Origin: Candidatus Omnitrophota bacterium
GTDB lineage: Bacteria; Omnitrophota; Gorgyraeia; Gygaellales; Profunditerraquicolaceae
Direction: 5' to 3'
Assembly: GCA_028716305.1 (NCBI GenBank)
Contig: JAQUQA010000001.1
Coordinates: forward strand, 1-34,342
Length of the DNA stretch: 34,342 nucleotides
The notes below the pieces were generated by a model. The model did no database searches, was not told where the DNA came from, and worked only from the letters and a program-made list of their open reading frames with translations. Positions 9,204-16,853 of the stretch are shown piece by piece. The position numbers were made by a program, and so were the translations under genes. Position 1 is the stretch's first letter; each line of letters starts with the position of its first letter.

Positions 9204-10069
9204 CCAAATCTCTTTCGCAATTTAGTAAAAATAAGCTTTTTTCCATCTGCAGACATGGCCGATAGAATCCGCACTATTCCTTCTCCACAGATAACTTCCG
9301 GCATATTATCTTTTAAATTCCAAATCTTTCCCGGGTGCCTTTCCACAAAATTGATATCATTTACCGCAATAACCTTATCTACTACGATTTCTTCCTGCTC
9401 ATACATTGTCTTTGCCCCGAGATATGGCCAGCTAAGCGCGTCGACGAACCGTGCTATTTTTTTAGCAGGCCAACTCCAATCAATCAAATAATCAAATTTA
9501 TCACGCCACAAACTATAAGAAGCAAAATTATTATTTTGTTTATAGTACTTCAATTTTCCCAGCTGAGACTTTCTGAGTATATCCCGGGCTATCTGCACGT
9601 AGCAAAAAGCTAACTGATCATAGGCATCTTTAATCCTTAAGGGGTATTTAACAGTTAAGGCGGTCTGGGCACATATCGGGCCAGCGTCCCTTTGTGTATG
9701 CGGTTTCAATGCGGTTACGCCGATCCTATTATTACCCAAGATCAAGGCGTTTACGGTTGGAGCAAAACCCCTGAATTTAGGAAGCAAAGAGTCGTGAAAA
9801 ACTATAATTCTATCGTCTATCTTATCAAGAAGATACTGCCAGCCAACGATGAAAATTAAATCCGCCTTTAGACAGCCCATATCCAGATCCCTCTTTTCAA
9901 AAAAATTATATTTTTCCTTTCTGCATAACTTCCTGATAAAATCATAAGAATTATCAAGCGTGCCTTCTGTTGCGTATGAAACGACACAAGCAACCTTGCA
10001 CTCTTTATGGATAATTTTCAGAAAATTATACCCTTTGTACCCAGCGATTAAAAAAGCTATTTTTTTCAT
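9200..10069 (-). CDS. Formyltransferase-fold protein, probable sugar N-formyltransferase
   Basis: 289 residues with the formyltransferase (FMT/GART/ArnA N-domain) core: FHDSLLPKFRGFAPTVNALI near 91-110, IGVTALKPHTQRDAGPICAQ near 116-135. His92 and Asp128 match two of the catalytic triad N-x-H...D. The Asn two residues before the His is Val90 here, so the triad is incomplete by the usual alignment. The family moves a formyl group from 10-formyl-tetrahydrofolate to an amine. Beside wecE, the likely target is the 4-amino group of TDP-Fuc4N or the corresponding lipid-linked sugar (inference). It overlaps both neighbours by four bases. A role in initiator tRNA formylation is unlikely because of this context and the divergent triad. 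Confidence 0.8.
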   Translation of the reverse strand: MKKIAFLIAGYKGYNFLKIIHKECKVACVVSYATEGTLDNSYDFIRKLCRKEKYNFFEKRDLDMGCLKADLIFIVGWQYLLDKIDDRIIVFHDSLLPKFRGFAPTVNALILGNNRIGVTALKPHTQRDAGPICAQTALTVKYPLRIKDAYDQLAFCYVQIARDILRKSQLGKLKYYKQNNNFASYSLWRDKFDYLIDWSWPAKKIARFVDALSWPYLGAKTMYEQEEIVVDKVIAVNDINFVERHPGKIWNLKDNMPEVICGEGIVRILSAMSADGKKLIFTKLRKRFG

Positions 10070-10986
10070 AAGCCGATTTTCTCCGATATTATGTACAGGG
10101 GTCTCTTTTTTATTTCATAAAAGGCCTTCCCCAGATAGAGTCCGATTATCCCAAGAACAGTGATGATTATTCCTCCTATAAAATATAAAGAAACGATTAA
10201 GCTTGCCCATCCCATAATTGGGATCCCAAAGAAAATTTTCCGGTAGATTACGTATATCCCGACCAAAAAAGAAAGAAAAGAAATTATAAAACCAAAGGTA
10301 ATAGATAGCCTGAGCGGTTTATCGGAGTAGGCTACAATAGTATCTATGGCTAATTTACACAATGAACGGAAATTATATGAGCTCTTTCCGCTAAAACGCT
10401 GTTTAAATTCTACATCGATATAGGCCGTGGGATACCCCATCCAGTCAACCAATCCTCCAAAAAACCTCAAATTTTCTCTCATTAAGCGAAAGTTTTCAAC
10501 GACATTCCTCGACATAATCCTAAAATTCCTGATTCTGTAATCATAATGAATATCGGCCAGATAATTCAGGAATCTGTAAAACAAAATAGCTGAGCACCTT
10601 TTCAGAAAAAAATCATTTCGTCTGACCCTTCTGGCTATAACCATCTCAAAGCCATCTTTAGCTTTTTCGTATAACCTAGTTATATCCTCCGGCTTATCCT
10701 GGAGGTCGCAATCCATGACAACCACCCAGTCTCCTTTGGCGTAATCTAAACCGGCAGTAATCCCGTAATGCTGCCCAAAATTTCTACTAAACTTTATTCC
10801 TTTAAAATGCGGATCACTTTTGACTATTTGCTCAATAAGCTTCCAGGAATCATCCTTCCCCCCATCTTCAATTAATATAACTTCATAGGAATTAATTCCT
10901 GTAAGAGATTCTTTTAGGCGCGAGCAAAGTTCATTGAGACACTTCTCTGCATTGTAAACCGGGACGACCACAGAAATAACTGGCAT
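10066..10986 (-). CDS. Polyprenyl-phosphate glycosyltransferase, GT2 (ArnC/GtrB-like)
   Basis: 306 residues. The GT-A domain opens ISVVVPVYNAEKCLNELC, then LIEDGGKDDSW, FSRNFGQHYGITAGLDYAKG and the metal-binding VVMDCDLQDKPED. RFSGKSSYNF follows near residue 215. Two C-terminal membrane helices and a basic tail (IKKRPLYIISEKIGL) complete the ArnC/GtrB/DPM-type layout. The family transfers a nucleotide sugar to undecaprenyl phosphate on the cytoplasmic face. AAGGAG at 10992-10997 sets the start. The gene lies 11 bases after wecE and overlaps the formyltransferase by four, so its sugar is probably the WecE-derived 4-aminohexose. The metal motif, loops and tail are all intact. Confidence 0.9.
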   Translation of the reverse strand: MPVISVVVPVYNAEKCLNELCSRLKESLTGINSYEVILIEDGGKDDSWKLIEQIVKSDPHFKGIKFSRNFGQHYGITAGLDYAKGDWVVVMDCDLQDKPEDITRLYEKAKDGFEMVIARRVRRNDFFLKRCSAILFYRFLNYLADIHYDYRIRNFRIMSRNVVENFRLMRENLRFFGGLVDWMGYPTAYIDVEFKQRFSGKSSYNFRSLCKLAIDTIVAYSDKPLRLSITFGFIISFLSFLVGIYVIYRKIFFGIPIMGWASLIVSLYFIGGIIITVLGIIGLYLGKAFYEIKKRPLYIISEKIGL

Positions 10987-10997
10987 ATACGCTCCTT

Positions 10998-12131
10998 TTA
11001 TTGCTCAAGGGTCATTAAAGCTAAATCGGCCATTTTCCGGATTTCTTTTTTTCTTAAACCAATCCACAATGGTAACCTAATTATCCTTTTGCTTATATCA
11101 AGGGTATTGCTTAATTTTCCAACACTGCGGGAGAACTTCAAACCCGCCTTTGAATTATGCAGTGGTACGTAATGAAAAATAGCCTGGTATCCCTTATCTC
11201 GCAGATGTTTCAGCACTAAAGCGCGCTTCCTGTGTGTCGCAACCAGAATATAATACATATGGGCGTTGTGCCTGCAGTTTCTGGGAATAACCGGACGCCG
11301 CAGAATTCTGTCAGCCTCTGGCTCTTTAAACATGGCGTGATACTGTTCCCAAATATCCAAGCGCGAACTCCTGATGAGGTACTCAGAAGTCATTTGGGCC
11401 CAAAGGAAAGCTGCATTAATCTCGCTGGGTAAAAATGACGAACCTATGTCAACCCAGGAGTACTTATTGACCTCCCCCCTGAAAAACTTGCTCCGGTTGG
11501 TGCCTTTTTCCCTGATAATTTCTGCCCGTTCCATATAATTTTTATCATTAATCAACAGCGCTCCGCCTTCTCCGCAATGGATATTTTTTGTCTCGTGAAA
11601 GCTTATTATGGCAAAATGGCCAAAGCTGCCCAGGGGCTTGTTATTATACATGCTCGAAAGGGCATGGGCCGCATCTTCAATGACCAAAAGATTATACTCC
11701 TTCGCAATCTTCATTATGGTTTCCATTTCACAGCCTATTCCTGCGTAGTGTACGGGCACTATGGCTTTAGTCTTTTTGGTTATGGCCTTCTTTAACTGTC
11801 TTTCATCCAAATTCAAAGTATCTGGCCTAATATCAATAAAAACAGGAATAGCCCCCCTTAATACAAAAGCATTTGCCGTAGAAGTGAAAGTAAAAGAAGG
11901 CATAATCACTTCATCACCGGGACGAATATCTGCCAGGATTGCCGCCATCTCCAAGGCCGCCGTTCCAGAATGGGTAAGCAAGGCCCCCTGGCAACCAATT
12001 TTATTCACTAGCCATTGATTACACTTTTTTGTAAAAAACCCGTCACCGGAAAGTTGGCCGAATTTTACCGCTTGACTGATATATTTAGTCTCCTTGCCAG
12101 TAATATACGGCCGATTAAAAGGTATTTTCAT
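10998..12131 (-). CDS. wecE: dTDP-4-amino-4,6-dideoxygalactose transaminase (WecE/RffA)
   Basis: 377 residues, close to the E. coli WecE length, and similar over its whole length. Examples are PFNRPYITGKETKYI at the start, GDEVIMPSFTFTSTANAFVL near 72-91, TKAIVPVHYAGIGCEMETIM near 121-140, and SFHETKN, which carries the PLP-binding Lys182. Asp153 in VIEDAAH contacts the PLP ring nitrogen. WecE converts TDP-4-keto-6-deoxyglucose plus glutamate to TDP-Fuc4N, which needs RmlA/RmlB, not present in the window. It lies 11 bases before an ArnC-like GT2. GAGGG upstream of the ATG at 12131 is a suitable ribosome site. This is the most specific assignment in the window. Confidence 0.93.
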   Translation of the reverse strand: MKIPFNRPYITGKETKYISQAVKFGQLSGDGFFTKKCNQWLVNKIGCQGALLTHSGTAALEMAAILADIRPGDEVIMPSFTFTSTANAFVLRGAIPVFIDIRPDTLNLDERQLKKAITKKTKAIVPVHYAGIGCEMETIMKIAKEYNLLVIEDAAHALSSMYNNKPLGSFGHFAIISFHETKNIHCGEGGALLINDKNYMERAEIIREKGTNRSKFFRGEVNKYSWVDIGSSFLPSEINAAFLWAQMTSEYLIRSSRLDIWEQYHAMFKEPEADRILRRPVIPRNCRHNAHMYYILVATHRKRALVLKHLRDKGYQAIFHYVPLHNSKAGLKFSRSVGKLSNTLDISKRIIRLPLWIGLRKKEIRKMADLALMTLEQ

Positions 12132-12154
12132 CTTATGCCCTCATTTCCGTTCAT

Positions 12155-12751
12155 TTACTTAGTACATTCAATAATCAGATGATTATAGGGTATATTAAGC
12201 ATGTCATCGCGCAATTCCGTCTTAACGCCAGAGAAAACCTTTGATGCAAGATTTACGTATTCTTCCCGGTTCCTGACAAATTTACCGCGGTCCTTTGAAA
12301 GAATAAAACGTATTAACCGGTGCTGATTTTTAGTGTAACATCCGTCAATAGTTAACATCCTCCCGCCTTTTTTTAAGCCCGCAAAGGCAAGTTTGAATAA
12401 ATCTACCGCTTCCCGATCATTTAGATGATGCATTACCCCATTGGCCATAATTAAGTCGAATAAGGGCAAGGTTTCAATTATATTCATGTCAATATTCGAA
12501 CAAAAGAAATTACCGACTTTTGAATAATTTTCCTTAGCTGATTTAATATACTGTGCGTTTATATCAAAACCCGTATAAATAACTCCCGTTAAGAATTTCA
12601 AAATGTCAGCTGGCCCGCAGCCAACATCCAATATCTTATCGCCTTCCCGGGGCCTTAAGTAATTAGAAACAAATAACGCATGTGCCTTTCCGCCCCCGAC
12701 AATATTATAAAATAACCTGTAAAACAGCGGGGAATCCAATAAATACCTCAT
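12155..12751 (-). CDS. SAM-dependent class I methyltransferase
   Basis: 198 residues. Motif I is KILDVGCGPADILKFL, followed by YTGFDINAQYIKSAKENY (acidic loop) and LIMANGVMHHLNDREAVDLF, the classic class I methyltransferase core of the UbiE/Methyltransf_11 group. The length is short for the family and no accessory domain is seen. The substrate is unknown. Being embedded between a GT-C paralogue (overlap of four bases) and wecE (gap of 23 bases) suggests methylation of the sugar or lipid-linked glycan made by this cassette. The sequence is AT-rich like its neighbours. Confidence 0.83.
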   Translation of the reverse strand: MRYLLDSPLFYRLFYNIVGGGKAHALFVSNYLRPREGDKILDVGCGPADILKFLTGVIYTGFDINAQYIKSAKENYSKVGNFFCSNIDMNIIETLPLFDLIMANGVMHHLNDREAVDLFKLAFAGLKKGGRMLTIDGCYTKNQHRLIRFILSKDRGKFVRNREEYVNLASKVFSGVKTELRDDMLNIPYNHLIIECTK

Positions 12752-14277
12752 TTTGTTATTCCTTTGAGCAAACGACTTTCGGAAATTAATTTGTAGTTAA
12801 TTATAAAAACGTTATTAATAGGCTGAGTCATACTTATATTATTAATTTTCCGATATTCCACTATTTGCGGTATGGCAAATGCTAACGTATCAGCGAATTT
12901 TTTAGGAGATTCGCTTGCCAGATATACTTCAATATTTTTATTTTCAGTGGCTAAGAAAACCATTCCCTTGATACCTTCGTAATGAAACATATTGGCACCG
13001 TAATATGTCTCAAAGAGATTGGATTGGTTCCCGAATAAACTATGTGGAATGTTTTTCGCTAAACTATTAACATCTACAATGACAACTTCTTTATTTTTTA
13101 TAGTCTCTCTATTTTCTTTGATTACCCCGAAGATTGCGGCGTTTATTCTGCAAGACACTACTTGAGCCCAGGAATTTCCCTGGGAAACTAAAAGACATAG
13201 AAAAATAATACATATAGATGGAACCAGCCATTTGTTTCGCATCTTTTCAAAAATATTAACCAGTATGATTGATACACCGATACTTGGCATGATTAGATAT
13301 CTGCTGGCTATACCAAAGTTTTTATTCATAAGAAACGGCAAAATAAAAATAATGAATAGAATTAAAGCATAAAGGTTGCTCTTATTTCTTTTTACTGCCC
13401 CCGGGTAACTTACCATCATACGTATAATAGTAAACAAGACAAAAACGTCAATAAAAATGATGGGGATCAACCATGAGGGGGATATTGTAAAAAATTTATA
13501 AATGCCATATATCATGCTTCTAGCTAAATACCTGCCGAAATAATGATTGAATACATCAATCAATGGCCTGATGGGCAATATCGCTAAATCTAGGTTATAG
13601 CCCGACATCCTCAATTGACTGGAGCCAAAGGAATTAGTGAAACGGTAAAACGTATATAAAATAACAGGGATCAAGTAATAAAAAGAATACCTGGTTTTAT
13701 TTCTCTCATAAAATATGCAATAAAAGAACGCGGCAACTGGCAGAAAAAAACCGGCTTCATACCAAAATATACCGATTGTATACCCAAATATAGCTGAAAA
13801 TAAAAATAATTTACGCTGGTTCTTGAGAAAATAAATAAACGCTATCAAGGATAAGATATAAATACTTACTACGATATTAATATTTAGAAAAATCAAAGTG
13901 TGGTAAATTTCCAATTTATTTGGCAGAAGGATGTAAAATAACGAGGCGAAAAAAGCGCTCATTTCATTTCCAAGTAGCAATAAAAATAACCAATATATGC
14001 AAATGAGTAGCAAAGTACTCGAAATCACTAACGAGATGAATCCAAGAGCGACATTTTCACCGATCAATTTTCCCTGAAGCATAAAAAAAGAATATATGAT
14101 TGGGCGGTCAGGAACCTTAAACATTATTTTAGGTATTTGCTCAATCTCGACATTTTTTGACTGAGCCAAATAAAAATAATCATCGGAAGAAAAAGAGGCT
14201 CTCTCTAAAGGCAGAAAATGAGCGACCATATTCAGCAGAATCAGCAGGCTGACAAAGAACAGCTGTTTTTTATTCAT
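12748..14277 (-). CDS. Large membrane protein, putative GT-C glycosyltransferase, paralogue B
   Basis: 509 residues with about eleven membrane segments and a soluble C-terminal tail of about 130 residues. It shares SSDDYFYLAQSKN (acidic first loop), DRPIIYSFFMLQGKLIGEN, LEIYHTLIFLNIN, IFWYEAGFF, FGRYLARSMIYGIY and VSQGNSWAQVVSCRIN with the protein at 7644-9203. The match runs along the full length, with the C-terminal tail least conserved. The acidic loop is consistent with a GT-C transferase using a lipid-phosphate sugar, but no named family is recognised. It overlaps the GT2 gene before it and the methyltransferase gene after it by four bases each. Local GC is very low: a hand count gives 27 percent for 13201-13260. 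Confidence 0.8.
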   Translation of the reverse strand: MNKKQLFFVSLLILLNMVAHFLPLERASFSSDDYFYLAQSKNVEIEQIPKIMFKVPDRPIIYSFFMLQGKLIGENVALGFISLVISSTLLLICIYWLFLLLLGNEMSAFFASLFYILLPNKLEIYHTLIFLNINIVVSIYILSLIAFIYFLKNQRKLFLFSAIFGYTIGIFWYEAGFFLPVAAFFYCIFYERNKTRYSFYYLIPVILYTFYRFTNSFGSSQLRMSGYNLDLAILPIRPLIDVFNHYFGRYLARSMIYGIYKFFTISPSWLIPIIFIDVFVLFTIIRMMVSYPGAVKRNKSNLYALILFIIFILPFLMNKNFGIASRYLIMPSIGVSIILVNIFEKMRNKWLVPSICIIFLCLLVSQGNSWAQVVSCRINAAIFGVIKENRETIKNKEVVIVDVNSLAKNIPHSLFGNQSNLFETYYGANMFHYEGIKGMVFLATENKNIEVYLASESPKKFADTLAFAIPQIVEYRKINNISMTQPINNVFIINYKLISESRLLKGITK

Positions 14278-14960
14278 AGCCTTAACCTCAAAAGGAAAAG
14301 TTGCTTAAAATTGGCCCAGATTGTCGCCGGATTATTTACTTTTGACCGACCGCAGACCCTGGGCTTCATCTCAATCGGGATACTGGTGATCTTATATCCG
14401 CGCTTTTTGGTCTTGATAATCAGCTCCATCAACACTGTCCACGGCCGGCCACCCGGGGAAAGCAGCTCGATTTTATCGAGCAATCGGCGCCTGAACATCA
14501 ACACTCCCTGAAATTTAGGCATCGGCCCAAAAAGCAGAAAGAATAAGGCCTTCTCCACCCGCGAAAGGGCCCGGGAAAGCAGAGAATCGTTCCTTTTCGG
14601 CAGGTAACCCAGGACCATATCGTGCTCTTGGGCTAAAGGCAGGAACTTATCAAGCAGATCCGCGGAAAACTGCCCGTCCGCCGAATAAAAAGTAAGCAGG
14701 TCCTTGGTCGCCCTGGCAAAGGCGGTACGGTAACCCGTTCCCAGTCCGCAATTATTGCCGTGGTGTATGACCGAAACCCGCTCCAGATCGTGACTCAGGC
14801 GATCCGCGATTTTTCCGGTTTTATCCGTGCTCCCGTCATCAATAACCACCAGCTCAAAATCCCCGCCCTGTCTGGAAAGGGCCTTCCAGGCCTGCCTCGT
14901 CACCTGCTCCAGGGTGGCCTCTTCATTAAAAGCTAAAATAAAAAGACTGATACTTTGCAT
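14274..14960 (-). CDS. Glycosyltransferase family 2 (DPM1-like, soluble)
   Basis: 228 residues. It has ISLFILAFNEEATLEQV, ELVVIDDGSTDKTGKIAD and a long GT-A domain of the dolichol-phosphate-mannose-synthase type, ending without membrane helices. The position of the metal-binding DxD reads YSADGQF, so the first Asp of the common DADGQ form is Ser; the last Asp is kept. The conserved KFQGVLMFRR and KPRVCGRSKV segments are present. It probably adds a sugar to a lipid carrier or glycan. It lies five bases after the GNAT gene and overlaps the GT-C paralogue B gene by four bases. Composition returns to about 50 percent GC here, so it sits at the edge of the AT-rich island. Confidence 0.84.
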   Translation of the reverse strand: MQSISLFILAFNEEATLEQVTRQAWKALSRQGGDFELVVIDDGSTDKTGKIADRLSHDLERVSVIHHGNNCGLGTGYRTAFARATKDLLTFYSADGQFSADLLDKFLPLAQEHDMVLGYLPKRNDSLLSRALSRVEKALFFLLFGPMPKFQGVLMFRRRLLDKIELLSPGGRPWTVLMELIIKTKKRGYKITSIPIEMKPRVCGRSKVNNPATIWANFKQLFLLRLRL

Positions 14961-14965
14961 GCCGT

Positions 14966-15880
14966 CTATGGGTACAGATGGTAAAAATTAAAGGTTTCTC
15001 TTACCCGGAAACCCGCTTTTTCGTAAAATCTTTTTAACCCCGGGTGCTCGGACTCAAAATTAAGGATGATCCCCTTATTTTCAGATTGTAATCTTTTATG
15101 CGCCTCTTTGATCAGGCTCATTCCAATACCGTGCTTGCGCTCACCCTTTTTAACCACGATCATATCAACAAAACCATATCTTTCTCCAAGGAAATCCCTT
15201 TGGTCATAAGCGATAAAGCCGGCGATCCTCCCCTTCCGGCAGGCAACCAGGCAGGTATCCACCCGGCCGGATAGATCATTCATCGCCCATTGATAGTAAA
15301 GCCGCTTGACCTTATTTTTATCCAGGCGAGATTCTCTTAAAAGCCGGTTCTTATATCCGCTTGCCATGATCGCACAGATATCCTTAAATTCATTTTTTTT
15401 AGGCTCACGGATGAGCATGCCCTTGGGTTCGAAAGATATTTTTTCTTTAAAAGAAAGCCGCGCGTTAAGGGTCCGCGAGATCAAACGGGCCTTATTTTTT
15501 TTTAGCGCAAAGATAAGCGGCCGGCCGCCCACCGGGTCCCTGAAGAAGATTATCTTTACTCCGGCCGATCTGCAACGCCTGAGTAGGTCTTTGATCAGGT
15601 TATCGTAAAGCGAGGAACGCTTTAGGGTATTTTTTCGGGTCGCGATAAAAAGCATCCTGGCGGCCTTTACCCCCAGGAGCCGGCTGTCCCAACCAAGCAG
15701 CTGATATGCCAAAACCCCGGATAAGGGCTTTTTGCCTTGTCCGGGAAAGATAACGTATTCTTGCCCGCTTAAGGGAGATACCTTTCCCCCAAAGTAATTC
15801 TTTAAGGCAAGAGCTTCCTGGGATTCCCGCAAGAATACCCGCACGGCGCTTTCAGTTAATTTTCCTTTTGCTTCAGGCAT
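14966..15880 (-). CDS. GNAT acetyltransferase, WecD-like, with N-terminal extension
   Basis: 304 residues from the ATG at 15880, which overlaps the previous stop by eight bases; the frame open to 15937 is not needed. An N-terminal half contains GWDSRLLGV near 63-71, like the WDSxxFG motif of WecD. A C-terminal GNAT fold has FVDMIVVKKGERKHGIGMSL (acetyl-CoA loop R/KxxGIG) and FYEKAGFRV. The WecD family acetylates a 4-amino sugar using acetyl-CoA. A role in acylating an amino sugar in this locus is inferred. It is longer than WecD, and the second half of the N-terminal region has no motif I can name. The sugar specificity is not established. Confidence 0.75.
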   Translation of the reverse strand: MPEAKGKLTESAVRVFLRESQEALALKNYFGGKVSPLSGQEYVIFPGQGKKPLSGVLAYQLLGWDSRLLGVKAARMLFIATRKNTLKRSSLYDNLIKDLLRRCRSAGVKIIFFRDPVGGRPLIFALKKNKARLISRTLNARLSFKEKISFEPKGMLIREPKKNEFKDICAIMASGYKNRLLRESRLDKNKVKRLYYQWAMNDLSGRVDTCLVACRKGRIAGFIAYDQRDFLGERYGFVDMIVVKKGERKHGIGMSLIKEAHKRLQSENKGIILNFESEHPGLKRFYEKAGFRVRETFNFYHLYP

Positions 15881-16853
15881 TCGCGGATTCCTTGTTTTTC
15901 CTGAACCATTCGATGGTCTTTTCAATGCCTTCTTCAATCCCTATCTTCGCCTTGAAATCAAGTATCTTCTCGGCTTTAGAGACATCGGGAAGCCTCCTGG
16001 ATATATCTTCGTAGCCGCTGCCGTAAATCTCCTCCGGCTGGATATGCACGATCTCGGATTTCGAACCGGTAACTTTTTTAATGATCTTTGCCAGTTCCAG
16101 AATAGTAATTTCCTTGGAATCTCCGATATTAAAAATCTGTCCTTCCGCTTCTTTTAAGACCGCGCATTTAACCAATCCCTTGATTACGTCTTCGACATAG
16201 GTAAAACACCTGGTCTGTTTGCCGTCACCGATAACCGTGATCTGCTTATTGGCCAATGCCTGGACAATAAAACGCGACATTACCCTGCCGCTGCCCTCGA
16301 TATCAAGCTTTGGCCCATAGGCGTTAAAAAAACGAACGATACTCATGGGAAGCCCCTGGCGGTGATACCCGATCAGCATATATTCCCCCAGGGCCTTGGT
16401 CGAGGAATAAACCCAGCGGTCTACGCTAGTCGGCCCCAGTAATCTGTCGTCGTCTTCTTTAAAGGGCACATTCGGGCTTTTACCATAGATCTCGGAAGTC
16501 GAGGTAAAAATGACCTTTTTCTTGTATTTAAAGGCCAGGGAAGCCACATTTTTTGTTCCGTCGACATTTATGCTGATGACCTTGAGAATGTCCCCGATAA
16601 TGTTCTCTACACCTACTGCCGCGGCCAAGTGATACACCAGGTCGCACTTTTTTATGAGAATCTCCAGCGCCGCCTCTTCCAGGATCGAACTTTCAAAAAA
16701 ATTAAAGTTTTTATGACTTTCGAATTCCCCGATATTATTCTTGTTGCCCCTGAGCATAATATCAAGCCCATAGACCTCATTTCCTTCTTTAAGCAGCTTT
16801 TCCGCAAGATGCGCGCCGATAAAACCCGCGACCCCCGTGATCAATATCCTCAT
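15873..16853 (-). CDS. NAD-dependent nucleotide-sugar SDR, ArnA/UXS decarboxylase-like
   Basis: 326 residues. The N-terminus MRILITGVAGFIGAH carries the GxxGxxG NAD motif, and WVYSSTKALGEYM contains the YxxxK catalytic pair. STSEIYG, NAYGPKLD and GDGKQTRCFTYVEDVIKG resemble UDP-glucuronate decarboxylase (UXS) and the ArnA C-terminal domain, where Ser, Glu and Arg at these places take part in decarboxylation. That makes a UDP-GlcA decarboxylase-type reaction plausible, but a 4-epimerase or dehydratase cannot be excluded. It overlaps the preceding GT2 gene by four bases. The substrate sugar may be unrelated to the WecE branch, which uses TDP sugars. Confidence 0.78.
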   Translation of the reverse strand: MRILITGVAGFIGAHLAEKLLKEGNEVYGLDIMLRGNKNNIGEFESHKNFNFFESSILEEAALEILIKKCDLVYHLAAAVGVENIIGDILKVISINVDGTKNVASLAFKYKKKVIFTSTSEIYGKSPNVPFKEDDDRLLGPTSVDRWVYSSTKALGEYMLIGYHRQGLPMSIVRFFNAYGPKLDIEGSGRVMSRFIVQALANKQITVIGDGKQTRCFTYVEDVIKGLVKCAVLKEAEGQIFNIGDSKEITILELAKIIKKVTGSKSEIVHIQPEEIYGSGYEDISRRLPDVSKAEKILDFKAKIGIEEGIEKTIEWFRKNKESANA

